Positions 1-12,342 of a stretch of 64,000 bases of DNA are shown piece after piece. How positions within the stretch are numbered: position 1 is the first letter of the stretch; every line of letters starts with the position of its first letter. The stretch is from Nomia melanderi. Lineage: Eukaryota > Arthropoda > Insecta > Hymenoptera > Halictidae. The notes below the pieces were generated by a model. It was not told where the DNA came from, searched no databases, and saw nothing but the letters and a program-made list of their open reading frames with translations. The stretch lies in assembly GCF_051020985.1 (NCBI RefSeq), contig NC_135003.1, forward strand, positions 6,999,501-7,063,500. Reading direction: 5' to 3'. A program made the translations under genes and the position numbers.

Positions 1-1010
1 ACGTCAGTATTCAAAAATTGATCCAATCACAAAGAAAGGTTCAATTAACCCTCGTGACAAAAGGAATCGCCCAAGTCCCGCCCTCAAGAGAAAAACTTCT
101 TCCTTCAACTAACCGAATCTCTCTTAAACTTAAAATCCTATCAAGCTTGTCCCGTTCTCTCCGATGAAGAACGTACGAACCGGCTTTGATAAAAAAAAAA
201 TATTTTCCTGGATAAAGAACACAAAAGGGGGACTGATCGAAAGAATAGTTACAGTGGATCGTAGTTCATCGCAGTTCCCTTTGTTATTTCTCTCCGGCGT
301 TTCCTCGTTCGGTTTCTCGTTCCCGTTCCACCCCTCGACCAGACTTCAGACTTCATCGAAACCGGTAACCGAGGGGCGGCCACGGCACAGCCCTCTTTCT
401 TCGGAGTAATACGAGACGCACGACCTCGTCGAGCTTCTGTAATCAGGCTCGAAGAGAACTGCGACGAGAATGTGAGGATTCGGGAAAAGGTCGATCGAGT
501 GATATTTCGCGAACTGCTCGTTAGGAACGGTTGGGCCGCCCCGTCTTCCGCGCCCTTTCCCTCGGCTCAAGGTCCCCAAGTCGAGAGCAATTTCCCCAGG
601 ATTCCCGACCGGAAGTCCCGGAAAAACGACCGAAATCCGACGAATTTTCTTGCCTTCGAACGTTGATCAGCGCCGTTTCATAGCCTTCCTATCGAAGTAT
701 TGCGACGAGTCCTCGGCAATCGGACGGCCCTCGAGCCGGTACAGTCGGATAGTATCATGAACTGATTGGATAATCGCGCGAGATGCTCGTTCGTTCGCTA
801 TCGAATCACACAGGCGCTGAAATTTTTGCTGCGACTGTATTATTCGAATGTAGTTGTAGTTTCGTGAATAATTTATTCATTACCATTACATGTAACGATA
901 TAGCTAATGATATAGCAATATTAGCTTTATTACTCGATAACTGAACGCGAACATATCTGCTACATACTTCAAAGATAAACTATATAAAATATACAAAGAA
1001 GAGAAATAAA
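1..1010. other. Non-coding stretch with a CpG-rich island
   Basis: No gene is supported. Roughly 160-830 is CpG-rich and carries short overlapping open frames on both strands, none resembling a known protein. From about 840 the sequence becomes strongly AT-rich. An isolated TTAACCCTCGTGAC near 47 resembles one end of the TTAA-type miniature elements seen elsewhere in the window, but I see no partner end. Confidence 0.5.
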
Positions 1011-1058
1011 ATTTAACAATTACCATATTTAATAATTACAATATTTAACAATTACAAT
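1011..1058. repeat. 16-bp tandem repeat, three units
   Basis: Three consecutive 16-base units of the form ATTTAAYAATTACMAT are visible and differ at only two positions. This is a simple AT-rich minisatellite with no sign of coding function. Confidence 0.8.
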
Positions 1059-2768
1059 ATCTCCGAGTTAAACCCAAAAAACAGAGAACCCGACCGTAGG
1101 ACACAATTTCCCAAGAACAACCCCGAAGATTCCCAGCACGCGCGACAACGCGTCTAATTGCAGCCGCGGATAAAACTCGTTCCCGGTTCTTGTATCGGCG
1201 AGTGTCGGCATTATCGCGTCCTTAATCACCGTGAAACGACCGGGCGGTGTGTAGTTGGCCCGTCCCAGAATCGATTCCGCTTAGTCGACAGTTTGTTTCC
1301 CTATAAACTCTGGTACACCGGGTCGCCGCGGTGCGCGGGTTGCCTCCCGCGGGCAAACATCGGGGTCGGAATCGACGTCGAAATTCGTTTTAATTCCCCT
1401 ACTCGACTTCGAGTCTCGTTTTCAATATTTGCGCGCAAACATCGCGCGAATTGGAGAAGTGTCTGCGTTGTATCGACGCGGCTTCCACCACTAGTGAACG
1501 TTCCCAACCTTTTCTTTATCTCTCTGCTTCACCCTTTGTCTCGCCATTTCCCCGGATCAGTCTGTCTTCGGGGTTTTACATCGTTCCCGGGCCGTTGTCT
1601 CGCCGCGGAACGAGTTCCGATTCGATCTCGGGAACTTGTCGTAGGTAGGAACGTGCTCGAGCCGCGACAGCGGCTTAAAACTCTCCGACTAGCTGTCCCG
1701 TGGCTGCCGGGTAACCGTAAATCGAAAGACGGGACGGCCTTATCACGAATCTCGACACCGATCTTGAGAGACACTTCCCGAACGAAATTCTATAAATATG
1801 CCCCCGTATCTGATACGACCCTGGTCTTGCCGCCGATCGACCGATCGGCCAACGGCTCGCGGCATTCGCTGCCTGCCATCCGATAAAACACGTACGGAAA
1901 AGTTTTGATCTTCTAAGCGACTTTTGGACCGTATTTAAGTTTCGACTCTTCTTTCATTTCGATTCTTTTGCTGGAAGAATGAGGACTTAGTGAATGGATA
2001 TTAACACTTAGGCAACCGTCTGACGAGAAACTACAAGGTTTTCTATCAACTTTAATTGAACTCGTTCGACGAATTTGATTAAACATTGTGTTTCGCCGAA
2101 GCAAGAAAGGTATTTGATGAATTGCGAATATCCTTATTTCGAGACTTACTAAATAACAACGGAAAGTATATAAAATAAATGGCAATGCATTGCTAAGGGA
2201 AAAATGGGAGATCTCATTCGGTTGGCTAGGTGTTAATGGTAACGTGCTAGGTTATTAAGTAATGAGTTTTGAATAAGCGATTTCGGTAACTTGGATTTTT
2301 CTTTGTGAAAATGGCGTAAATGGTGATATTCATGTAGATTAATCGAAATCTTTATTTATTGCAAGTGTCAATTTTACTATATTCATATAAATGAATTTTT
2401 ATCCTTCATAAGCAGTGTGATTAAATCGAGAAGAACTGAAATTATTACTCACTGCCTTTACCAAAAGAGTAATAAATATTGGTTTAGCTTCAGATCCTGT
2501 GACCAAAACTACTCTTTGGAAAAAGAAGAATCAGCAGTACCATTACGCGAACGTACAAGCGATGCATTCTCCGCGTCATCCCACGATATTAATACTTCAG
2601 CCGTGGAAGTTCCCGGCGCAACTTGGCAAACTGTTAATTCGTTAACCGGAAACGTCGAAGAACTTACTTACCGGCAAAATCGTTGACACTTAAAGGCGCA
2701 GAGTACCGGCAGTTCTGTCTGCTCGGCAACAATTTCTCTCTAAACGGCATTGTGGGTGCGGTCGTCGG
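1059..2768. other. Non-coding stretch; long frame judged non-coding
   Basis: The part 1080-1890 is CpG-rich and contains a 242-codon open frame (1158-1886, plus strand). Other frames on both strands are also open there, and the translation is arginine/serine/proline-rich without recognisable motifs. I treat it as a composition effect. From 1890 to 2540 the sequence is AT-rich with nothing recognisable; 2540-2768 is mixed. Confidence 0.5.
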
Positions 2769-2853
2769 TACACGCACACATACATTAAATGTATATACAT
2801 ATATACATACATACGCACGCACACACACATACACACGTATGTATGTATATATG
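2769..2853. repeat. TACA/CA compound microsatellite
   Basis: Alternating purine-pyrimidine sequence built from CA, TACA and TATG units. The left part reads mostly ACACATACAT-like and the right part TATGTATG-like, so the tract can also fold back on itself. The short open frames through it, rich in Tyr, Val, Thr and Cys, are low-complexity artefacts. Confidence 0.85.
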
Positions 2854-3543
2854 AAGCACATATATTCTCAGCAATTCCGAGGTATTTAGTTGCGGATCCG
2901 GAGGCAGATGGAACGCAATCAACGGAACGGGAGAACAGTCGGCTGAATTATTTTAAGTAGCGAACGCTTATGTCTCGAACGCGTTCATGCATATTCAGTC
3001 AGACAGCGAGAGCTTGGATTATGCGGGGGCCGCGAAGTCTTGCGTTTCTGATTATTCGATTGGGGGTGGAGGTGAAACATAGTTTCGAAATCGAACGAGC
3101 CGAGTATTTCGCAGCCGGCGTTAACGAGTAATCCGCCGCGTATTCTCACGAATCGGATCGTTTCGGCTATCTTATCGATAAGACCTTAACACTCTGCAAA
3201 ATTCACGTCCCCTGCTAGTCACAATGTGAATTTTAACTTCTCAATTAAATCGTTTTACCTGTGATTCTGTTTTACGGATGTTCATTTTACAGGCAATATG
3301 GAAGCAATTGAGGAACATCTAAGTGATTAGATTGTGATTGGAAAACTACATCTTTGTGCAAAATAAAACTTTCCAGATGGAATTTGGAAGGGCAAAAGGT
3401 GAAAGTCTACTTCCACTGCTAATAATATTGGTATGAAAATTAACATTCGGAAACGTTGCGTTCAACGCATTATATTTTAGGTGCAAGGTTTTACTGAAAC
3501 TAATTAATACTAGGTGAAAAGTTCTAATTTAAAAAATAGAAGG
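2854..3543. other. Non-coding stretch
   Basis: No gene is seen. A small inverted repeat, AAAATTCAC at 3198-3206 facing GTGAATTTT at 3226-3234, sits beside TTAAC motifs on both sides. It could be the remnant of a miniature element, but the evidence is too thin to call it one. Confidence 0.4.
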
Positions 3544-3762
3544 TACAGTTGGTTACTCACATCATCCCAGCCGACCTGTGGATCAAAAGTGAAGAGGGGC
3601 AAGGCGATTCGGCCGCACGCTTCACCTCAGCCAGTAACAGAAACGTGCTGAAATTAATTCCGCCATTACTATCGGACCGAGCACCGCCCGTGGACATCCT
3701 CCCTTGCCTCTCTACCAGTTTCAGAGACAGACCGGCTGGGATCATGTGAGTAACCAACTGTA
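3544..3762. mobile_element. TA-flanked MITE with 34-bp terminal inverted repeats
   Basis: The element proper is 3546-3760 (215 bp). Its ends read CAGTTGGTTACTCACAT and continue as inverted repeats of about 34 bp with about three mismatches. A TA dinucleotide lies immediately outside each end (3544-3545 and 3761-3762), as expected for Tc1/mariner target duplication, and the CAGT start is typical of Tc1-like ends. There is no transposase inside, so it is non-autonomous. Two nearly mirror-image open frames, one per strand and both beginning MVTH, are produced by the inverted repeats and are not genes. Confidence 0.88.
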
Positions 3763-4719
3763 ATTATAGCTGCCTATTTCTAGCAGTATCATTTCAATCG
3801 CCCAGTCTTATATCAAAACGAAAGAAAATATTGACAAAATAAGTAAAGTACTTTCAATAATTCCCCACCCTTTACATATCGAAACAACCTAAGTACACTT
3901 TGTTACACAATACTTTTCATGTTTACATGTTTACTGCAAAAGGAAAAGAATGAAAAACGAAAACAAAAACAAATAGACGAGACACATTTTGCAACAAATG
4001 TATCCCATATTCTAAACAATATCTCTTGCTAATACCGCACTGTTCCATTTCTCGGAACTCACCCCGTGCAGAGAATCAACGACAGTCCGCTCGCAAGAGC
4101 AAAGAATGAAAGAGAAGCCATTCTGTTCCTCAACGATTGCAACGTCGGCGTCGGCGGCGGTCCGAATCGGGAAATCGAAATTCTATAAATGTCCATCGGG
4201 ATTTCCATTCTCCAGGGGCGGCGGCGGCGACGGCGGTTCATTAAAGGGTCGGTGGTCTCTCGCGCGGAAAACCGAGTCGTGGCTCTCTCGGCCGCGCGTC
4301 TAATAAAAGTCTAGCCGGTGCTGGGCTCGCATGCACGCGGGTCGATGTTCCATGAAACACACGGGGGCGAGGCGTAATTCATGCGCGATGCCATCGGCGG
4401 ACCGGCACTCGATACACCGCGCGCGGGGGTTGTTCGATTCGCTGAATCTTTGTAATTTATCGGCGTCGCCGACTGCCGGAGACGCCGTCTTTTTCTCATT
4501 CGGCCGACGGAACTTGCGGTATGCGTTGAAAACCTCGTCATTTGAATGAAAACCCGGTTCTATAACATGGATTTCGTAAAAATGCACCAGGGAACGGAGA
4601 TTATTGTTGATATAGAGATTTGCGAAACAGGTAAGTTCAGATGATGGGCTGTTTTTGTTGGAAGAAGTATTGCCTCATGAATATTGGTCTAACGAAAAGA
4701 AATATGTTAATAAAAGAAA
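3763..4719. other. Non-coding stretch with a CpG-rich island
   Basis: AT-rich to about 4050, then a CpG-rich island with GGCGGCGGC-type runs (about 4060-4560), then AT-rich again. Frames open on both strands within the island look compositional. Nothing else was recognised. Confidence 0.45.
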
Positions 4720-4957
4720 TTAACCGCTTGCCCTACAATATCGTGTCAAACTAGTGAGATTTCAAATAGCATTTAACAAATATTCAATTTCATTGAATGC
4801 AAATTACATATTGTCCCTATGTTGTCAACGATTATACCTTAGAGCACACGTTGACATAGAATCAGACTGGAATGTTCTCTTATTTTCAATAAATTATTAG
4901 TAATAGAGTAGTTAGATTGATCACAGTTCAGGAAAAAATCATAGGGCAACGTGTTGA
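4720..4957 (+). mobile_element. TTAA-type MITE, family E, copy 1
   Basis: Starts TTAACCGCTTGCCCTACAAT and ends with the inverted counterpart ATAGGGCAACGTGTTGA, so the right target site has decayed from TTAA to TTGA. The interior aligns along most of its length with the copy at 23953-24204: both carry TTGTC, a CAACGATTATACCTTAGA/CAATTATTATACTTTAGA block and ATTATTAATAA near the right end. It is non-coding and about 238 bp long. Confidence 0.8.
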
Positions 4958-6825
4958 ATAAGTTTCAAGGTTGAGTATACTAGAAGTAATTGAAAATATA
5001 GATGTTTAATAATTCAAATCAGATCAAAATCAGGAAAATGAGGAATTATCTTGCATTACAATATGTAACGATGTACTGAAACTATAATCGATCATCTAAA
5101 ATATCTAAAGCACCGGAAATATTTAGAAACATTTCTATTATCTGAAATTCCCTTGAAAAATGATTGCAGCAAACTATGACCACTTGAACCAGCACAATCT
5201 TGGCAAAGAATCCTATAAAAACATCTCACGAAGTGGCCAGCTCCTCAGTGGAGGCGTCAGAGCTGAGGAACCATAAGAAAGAATGATATACTCAATCTGA
5301 ATGAATGGATAGGTCCTTTAAAACGGTGGAGGCACAATGAGAAGCGGTACCAAAGAGAGGGACCCGCGTCGCAATAAAAGGCCGCGGAGTGAGACTGGCG
5401 CCGCGCAAACGGAAAAAGAAACCGTCCTGAAACGTTGAGTGCACTTCCTGCGGGACGTATCAGCGCGTAACGAGGCCGCGCAATTAGAAAGAAGGAAGCT
5501 CGATGGCATTTTCGAAATGCCGTGAGGCGGAACGGTCAAAGAGCGGGATCCGAGGTTTTCGCTCGGGGTGTTCTTAGAAATTGAACAAAATCGTCGGTAT
5601 CCTCTTTTTCCGGCGACTCCTGGCCCCGGGGCGAACCTTCAAAGCGTTTCCGATGAGGTTTCCCAACCCCCTTGTCCAAGACGCTTTGAAAACGCATCGG
5701 GAGCATTTAACGGGGAACGCGCGCCGGAAACTCGCGGGAAACGTCGCCGAGATGAATAACTGCAATCATCGAAACGAGAAACGCTCGGGGAACTATTTAT
5801 TTAATCCTCCCCCCTGAGCCCTTTCCGTTCCATTTCGCGCAAAAAAGCTTCGATTGTTCCATGTTGGACAGGAAACGCGGGAATAATATCGCGAAGTGTA
5901 ACAGGAAGTTTGCTGGAGAACTGTGCAATGGAAATGTATTGACTCGTTCGATATTGAGTTTAGTCATTAAAACTATGTATGATTTTGATAATAAATCACA
6001 GCTAATACATATATTTCGCTAATCGTTTGGTATATAACATCGAGACTCGTGAGCAAGTTCTCGAACGGAATTAATTAAATGACAATTATTTTGGATACAA
6101 ATTATGTACTGTTTTTCTGTTAGCTAGCGGGAAAAGTTCACGCGGTTTTCTTGTTAGTAATGAATTGAGGTCCGATTTCAATTCGATTGTTAATGTATTT
6201 TGTATTTGAATTATTATTTAACAACCCGAATGAACTTTTTCTGGTATCTAATATTATCAATTGTTATGTTCCGAAGCAAAGGCTACATATGAATTGCAAG
6301 CTTCCCTCTATTTTCTAATAAATTATTACTGACAAAGTTAAAAAGTAAATATAGGACAAGAAGTTAAAAAGTAAGACAGTAGGAAATTGACCGAAGCACT
6401 TAAACCAGAAATCAAACGAAGAAATACAAGGATATACAATTTAGGAGTAGCAAAAATTCCATTCTTATACCTGGTACATAAATCCATCGCGTGTCCCAGT
6501 AAGAGGAAACATGATCGGTCGTAAAAACGAGTGGAACCGTCTCCACGTTGTTAACGGTAAATAATTCAAGGGGCCGTTAATGATTCCCTTTCGCCCGAAG
6601 TTAGAGCGAATTTCCATTAAACGGAAAAAGAACGCGGCGGACGAGACACAGGGGAGATGAAGGGCCGGAAGTGAAAAAATCGTGGAATCAAATGTAGCCA
6701 CGGTCCCGGCATGTCGTTTTATTCGAAGTTGCGCCGCGAGGGCGCAGGGCCACTGAAAATTCCGGGATAGACGCTCGCCGTAGAGTACTTGACTCGATTA
6801 TGAAAATGTACTTTTCCTGCTCTTT

Positions 6826-6826
<1 letters not shown>
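4958..6826. other. Non-coding stretch
   Basis: AT-rich except for CpG-rich islands at about 5320-5830 and 6480-6780. A small imperfect hairpin (GCTCCTCAG at about 5239 against CTGAGGAAC at about 5262) is visible. No gene is supported. Confidence 0.45.

Positions 6827-6884
<58 letters not shown>
6827..6884. repeat. (CT)29 microsatellite
   Basis: A perfect run of 29 CT dinucleotides. On the minus strand it is a pure GA run and produces spurious Arg-Glu repeat open frames in several phases. Confidence 0.97.
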
Positions 6885-6887
<3 letters not shown>

Positions 6888-7195
6888 CCGCTTCGACCCT
6901 TTTTCCGTTGTCCGCGCGGCCTTCTCTTTGATCGCGAGCGTAAATGTTGTGAATGCATGATACGCGCACTCTTACGAACAGTCGGCATTAAATTAATCCA
7001 TTTAGCCGCCGGCCGCTTTATCCACCTGGGGGGTGAACGCTTTCTTCCCTCTACAGGGGATGGAATTATTTATGAATCGGTACCTTCAACTCGCGACTCG
7101 AGGATCGAGCTTTCTGGAATTCGCGCGCGAAGGTTAAACTCTGCTTCGCTGAGTTCATTTGTTCTTTGGTGTCTTGTTGATGGAATGAAGCATGC
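6885..7195. other. Non-coding CpG-rich stretch
   Basis: Moderately CpG-rich sequence between the CT microsatellite and a miniature element. No recognisable gene or signal is seen. Confidence 0.4.
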
Positions 7196-7432
7196 TTAAC
7201 CCTTTGAGTGTCGAATTTTCATACATATTCGAGAGATGCCAGACAATTTTAAACAAAGATGCATGATTATAAAGAAAAATTTATATTTCGGCTAATTTTA
7301 ATTTGACGTCAATAACATTTGTACAGAGTATTAGACATGGTAGACTTCCTTTGTTACTACTAAAATTAAAAAGAAACTTTTTGCAAGTGCATGAAAGAGC
7401 GATACATCGCTCCTTGGTATTCAAAGGGTTCA
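7196..7432. mobile_element. TTAA-type MITE, family D
   Basis: Left end TTAACCCTTTGAGTGTC; the right end read in reverse is TGAACCCTTTGAATACC. About 13 of the first 17 positions match and the right TTAA is decayed. The 237-bp interior is AT-rich and non-coding. The ends belong to the same CCCTTTG class as families B and C, but the interior is different. Confidence 0.68.
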
Positions 7433-9307
7433 TAGTTAGGTATATTTCTGAATTATTTTGCTGGGGATAGGAAAATGTAATTTTTTAGTATTTAAAGGGA
7501 GATTGCTTGCGTGGAGTTGCATGAAAAGGGTGAGGATTATGAAAGAGAGGGATTTAATACAGATAATGTAATGTGAACAGGGTAGATTTACAAAAGGGGA
7601 ATGTATATGAAAAAATTAATGAAAAATATAAAAGAAAATTGATATGTATTCAATAAGTAATTATACAATCGAATAAGGTTTAATAAAGGCGTCTGATTAT
7701 TCTGTGCTATATCTACTTATTTTGATTGTGAGTGCCTGTGTAACAAACGAAGTTTCAGTATCGAGTTATTATGAAAGATGGCTTCAAAAATATATAATTT
7801 GGAAATATGTAATTTGATGAACTTGATGAACTGATTTTAAGTGTTACTAGAGGTAAGGGACATATTTGGATGGATAAAATAAATAAAACGTATAAAATGT
7901 GCTAACATATAATGTACTAATTTATTGCTTAAGGAAATCACGTACCTGTAGGATACGCCGTGCGTCATCCGGCAATTTTCCAAGGTGAATTGCAAAAACC
8001 GCCTAGTCACATCGGTCCGTAGCCAGAACTCTGTCCAATCATTCAGCCAACGTCAAGTTAATTGGTGTCTGTGAGGCCACATGCACGTGCAAGTGGTGAT
8101 GCGTTGAAATTCGATACTGGTCCGGTGAAAATTCCGGTCTAGAAATGAAAATTCTTGATAGGAAACTCTGACACGGCGGGAAACGATGTAGTCGTGGTTG
8201 ATCACGAAATTACGCGACGTATCTTGCCTCTCGGCCAACTAAAGTATATTATTTAAAGGAATTAATATAATTAATACAAGACATGACTTTTATTTACACA
8301 AATACAACAGAAAAATTCTGATTAACTGTTGAAATATTTTAACGTTTATTATGTTTTAATAATATGAATATATGAATGGATCAATTAAATCTTCTCAATA
8401 AATAACAAATTGATTTCTACCGTTGAATTGTGTAAATAAACCGTGGAATAATAAAGTAATTCGATATTCTGTAAGGAAATCGCTGACCTACTTTAAATTC
8501 AACTCATTTTCCCGCCTTTTCCTTGTTTCGAAAATGGAGGATAGTATCAGAGAAACTGGACAATACTGCCAACACAATAAACACTGTTTTGCTTCAAAGT
8601 AAATACTGAACCCCGTAGAAAACAATCCATTACATTCACTTTTTGAAACAAGAAACCGGACGAGTTCCGTTTCATTTTAAAACCGAAGAAAAATAATTGA
8701 AATTTCCATATGCAAATCATAACTTTTTCAAAATGTCGACGTTATCAATCAAATTTTACTCGTTACTTTCTTCCAAAACAAATCGTTCTCAGAAGAAACA
8801 ACTTTACTAGAAAAAAGAAGAACCCCCAACATCCAATTCTCAACAGAAACAACTCGTCTAGAAAAAATAAATAAAAGAAAACGACTCGATTGGAAAAAAC
8901 TGTATCCCTAAACGCGCGTCGGAAATCAATAGGTCCCAATAACAGATAACGGTAGCAAGATGTCCAACTGTTAAAGGTCGGGCACAGCGCGCCTCGGCGG
9001 TCTCGCTGGGCGGACTCATTGTTTCGAGCGGACGGCTGCTCATTTCTGATTCCCGTCGCACTTTTACCGTCTAACGACGTGAAACGACGAGAGGAAAGTC
9101 GTCGCGGGGGTGGATTCTCACCGTGACTCGAGTGCTCGGCGCAATTTCCTACCGTTCCCTCCTGGGAGCCGGCCCGACCGCCGCGCCCGAGAGCCTCGCT
9201 CGCCTCGCTCTGCTTTTCGCTCTGTATCGAGATACTACCTTACCCATCCTCTGACAAAAAAAATACCCCCAGTGGGAAGTCTCCTTCCATCTCCCTGTCC
9301 CTTCTAC
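7433..9307. other. Non-coding stretch
   Basis: AT-rich to about 7930, a short mixed island (7930-8240), AT-rich to about 8880, then a CpG-rich island. No reading frame with recognisable protein features is seen. Confidence 0.45.
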
Positions 9308-9470
9308 GAAAAGGAAAGGGAAGAGGAAAGACGAGGCAAGTGGCGGCGGAAATGTAAATGAAAATGATAATGTCGGTGGAGGGAGAAAAAGGTAGAAAAG
9401 GAGGAACAAAAGAAGAAAGAGAGAAGAAAGAGGGGCTGAACGAGAGAGAGAGAAAGGGAGAAGTGTGTAA
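9308..9470 (+). repeat. Purine-rich strand-asymmetric tract
   Basis: The plus strand is dominated by A and G (GAAAAGGAAAGGG, GAGAAAAAGG, GAAGAAAGAG and similar). The Lys/Glu/Arg-rich open frame over it (9358-9723) is probably a consequence of this composition, since its C-terminal half has no recognisable domain. Confidence 0.6.
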
Positions 9471-10411
9471 CAGTGAGCAACTGGCAGAAGTTTACCGAAA
9501 TGTTTCCGACACCTCGAAAACGAGTGCTTTCACGTCGGTCGGAATGGTTTTACTTCTCCTATCCTCTCTTTTCCCCAGATATTTAATCGCTACCCCTCGG
9601 GTTTGGATTTCGCGAACTCTTTTTCTTTCTGTGTCTGTTTTCGAACGTTCCTGTTGGAACGATCATTACGGAGTAATTGATTGGTACAACTATAGCACGT
9701 TGGAATATTTCGAAGATTATTAAAAGTGGAATTGTCGTTATAATTGAGGATGGTTGACTGTTAGGTTCTAAATGTAATTAGGAATTATTGGAGTGATTAC
9801 ATGTTATAATTGAACGATAATAAAATATAGCGACTAATTACATTCGGACAAGAATCTTTCGGTTTACTTGTTTCACTTCTGTATATGCGGATCAATTATG
9901 GTGATACTGTAATTAACGCGGAATTACATGTTCCCAGTAGCGAAGATAATTATTGAAAATAACATCGAGGTATTCTACGTATCAACGTATTCCACGATCA
10001 ATTATATTTGCATATCTTAAATCCGTTAAATGAATATTCCACAGTTTATCTTTCTGAAAACTTCGCTGGCAATGCGTAAAAGTAAAATACCAAGCTATAT
10101 TTCAGCACACATTTTATCAAGCGATATGTTCCCAAAGAGCACGCAAGAATTAAAAATGAAAAAACTAATCAACTTGACTCGATCTCCGTCACAATGTAAA
10201 GCATGCTATAAAAAAAAATAGCGGGCGTATAACATTGGACGCAAGTAGATGTTCCCTGTCATGTGTCAGCCGGATCCTTCAGTGGCAATCGCGAAAACTG
10301 ACAGACGCGGAGCCGTAAGCTTGACGATGTAACGCCGGTGAATCTTTTCCCCCCGCAAAGAGAATTCGACGATACGTCACGTCTTGATCCGTGCGAGGAA
10401 AGTCGCGAAGT
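9471..10411. other. Non-coding stretch
   Basis: Mixed and then AT-rich sequence with nothing recognisable. The small open frame at 10030-10221 is Lys/Ser-rich and without motifs. Confidence 0.4.
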
Positions 10412-10450
10412 CGTGAGAAAGAGAGAGAGGGAGGGAGACAGAGGGACAGA

Positions 10451-10483
<33 letters not shown>
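10412..10483. repeat. GA-rich microsatellite ending in (AG)13
   Basis: Irregular GAGAAAGAGAGAGAGGGAGG sequence leads into a perfect run of 13 AG units (10458-10483). The Ser-Leu or Arg-Glu repeats in overlapping frames on both strands come from this tract. Confidence 0.93.
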
Positions 10484-10805
10484 CTGCAAACACGGCATCC
10501 GCCATTCCGCGCTGGAATTCGCCAATAAGTTCGATCGGTTTCTCGTGTCTCTCGACGGCTGACACCCGCCACAAACTTCAGCCGTGAGAGCAGTTCTCCC
10601 AGCGAGATGGGAAAAAAAGGAGGACCGCTGAGATTAGTGGAGCTCGCTCGGATCTTTTTCTTTCTATTCGATACGCCTTGGTATACAGGTCGTTTCATAT
10701 TACCTGTGCTTAGACGAATTTTCGAAGACATTCTCGATAATTGAATTTTTATTAATTATTGGCATTTTATATCCTTATTCTAGTAATTAACACTATTTCT
10801 ACTGA
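10484..10805. other. Non-coding stretch
   Basis: CpG-rich to about 10630, then AT-rich. No gene is recognised. A lone TTAACACTATTTC at about 10788 resembles one end of the CACTA-class miniature elements, without a visible partner. Confidence 0.4.
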
Positions 10806-11005
10806 AGGTATCGAAAGACACCTTTCGAAGTTTTGGCTTAAAATTATTTTCTCAGTCTATTTATTTTCTACGATTGAATTTTGAACATTTCCCATAATTA
10901 ATTTTGTAATCGTTATTGGAAAAATCAAAAAGTCAATCCAGAAAATGAGACTAAACTTGGAAAATAATTGTAAGTTAAAATTTCACAAGGTGCCTTTTGA
11001 CACCT
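10806..11005. mobile_element. Imperfect fold-back element
   Basis: The left arm begins AGGTATCGAAAGACACCTTT. The right arm read in reverse begins AGGTGTCAAAAGGCACCTTG, and the arms stay alignable for about 65 bp (including a shared AATTATTTTC block) around a short AT-rich centre. This is the shape of a fold-back MITE. Target duplications are not clear, so superfamily is unassigned, and a large non-mobile inverted repeat is also possible. Confidence 0.6.
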
Positions 11006-12134
11006 AACCTCGAAATAGCTAGAGAATTCTATAGGGCAATTATTAAAAGGAAGATAGTGTGATGACGTTAATATACAGATCGCCTCATTTGAGATATTTT
11101 AAAGCAAGAACTTCTGTAGATCACACTTTCGTTTCGTTAGTTCATATATACCGTAAATTATGTACGACAATTTTAAAAGAAAACTTCAGTTACAGTTTGC
11201 TCCATTTTCTCCATCGTCCTATTTCATCATTTCTACATATACGGAACATTTAAAGAAAGAAACATTATTATTAATACTCCATTAGTCACATAATTTATCA
11301 CAATGCGAGTAAGAAGCAATTCCAGTTCCCACTTGAAACACAGTTAAAAAATACAATTTTGAGTAAAAACGTGTAAATACTTTTTTGAGGTCATCTCACT
11401 TACATCGAGACATAAATCAGTGCCCCGTATAATTACCCATATCGCGTAGAGGCCCCGTTTCGCTCTAAACCCCGCGAGTGCACTCTTCCCCGGCCTTTCC
11501 GCCCCTAATTGCGGAGGAAGAGCATTTCGCGGAGACGAGTGAGCCACTCGGAGCTCGCATCCACCGGAGCCAGGTATCTCCGCGAACGCCCCGCTTTAGT
11601 GTCCGGATGCCTTCTTAAACGCTCCGCGAAAAAATTATCGCGTACAGACCACACGGTCGTCGCGTTTCGATTAATACGCCATCAACGAAAGAAAAGTCAG
11701 CCGCGTTATTACATACACGCGAACTAGAGACGACAAAAAATAACGCAAGTACTACGTGTTTCTTGGAATATTTCTTACTTCTTCCAGTACAGTTGCGTCC
11801 TCGATGCTAGACAAGAATCTAACACCTATCTTTTTGTATACCGGCAATACCTGAAATTATCCTAAGAAAGACAGCTTCCTATGCGAAACAACGCCTCTAC
11901 GCTGCAACAGGATACTTGTAATTAATAGACATAATAACAGAATTTACATAAATCGTAGAAACTAGTGAAATGGGAAAAACTGTAAAAAACCTATAGAACA
12001 CAGAAACCCATAAAGACAAGAATGTATCGGGGTGCACAGCTGATGTAGATAAAAGTGGCAGTGGAGCATTCAACACATTTACCGAAACTACCTGTGATAC
12101 CGATGTTTAGTACGCGTTGGCAGCTTGACTATTT
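11006..12134. other. Non-coding stretch with a CpG-rich island
   Basis: AT-rich except for about 11400-11720, a CpG-rich island with short open frames in several phases. No recognisable gene. Confidence 0.45.
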
Positions 12135-12342
12135 TTAATACTGAAACTACCGAGCAGTTAAATGGATTTTTTACGTTCAAGAGTATACATATTGAGACTT
12201 CAATCAATTTATAATTCAGTTTGCGTATTGCTAAATCAATTTCTTTAATAACTAAAGAGAGACGTCTGTCGTCTCTTCATCATTGCAAAATGAAGGAATC
12301 AGGATTTGTTCAATTTGGTCCGTCAGGTAGTTTTAGTGTTAA
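12135..12342 (+). mobile_element. TTAA-type MITE, family K, uninterrupted copy
   Basis: Bounded by TTAA on both sides. The left end reads TTAATACTGAAACTACCGAG and the right end GTCAGGTAGTTTTAGTGTTAA, which are inverted counterparts. The 208-bp copy matches the family member at 20462-21947 (shared blocks TCAGTTTGCGTA and TGCTAAATC), but without that copy's Tc1 insertion, so it serves as the empty-site reference. Its right TTAA is the same TTAA that opens the neighbouring family A element. Confidence 0.85.

Noticed and set aside
1158..1886. 242-codon plus-strand open frame
   Set aside because: It lies in a CpG-rich island where other frames on both strands are open too, has no recognisable domain, and no splice or promoter context supports it.
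3549..3757. Two 66-codon frames on opposite strands
   Set aside because: Produced by the inverted repeats of a MITE.
6688..6988. Arg-Glu repeat frames on the minus strand
   Set aside because: Translation of the (CT)29 microsatellite.
10259..10731. Ser-Leu repeat frames of up to 150 codons on the minus strand
   Set aside because: Translation of the GA microsatellite with flanking open sequence.
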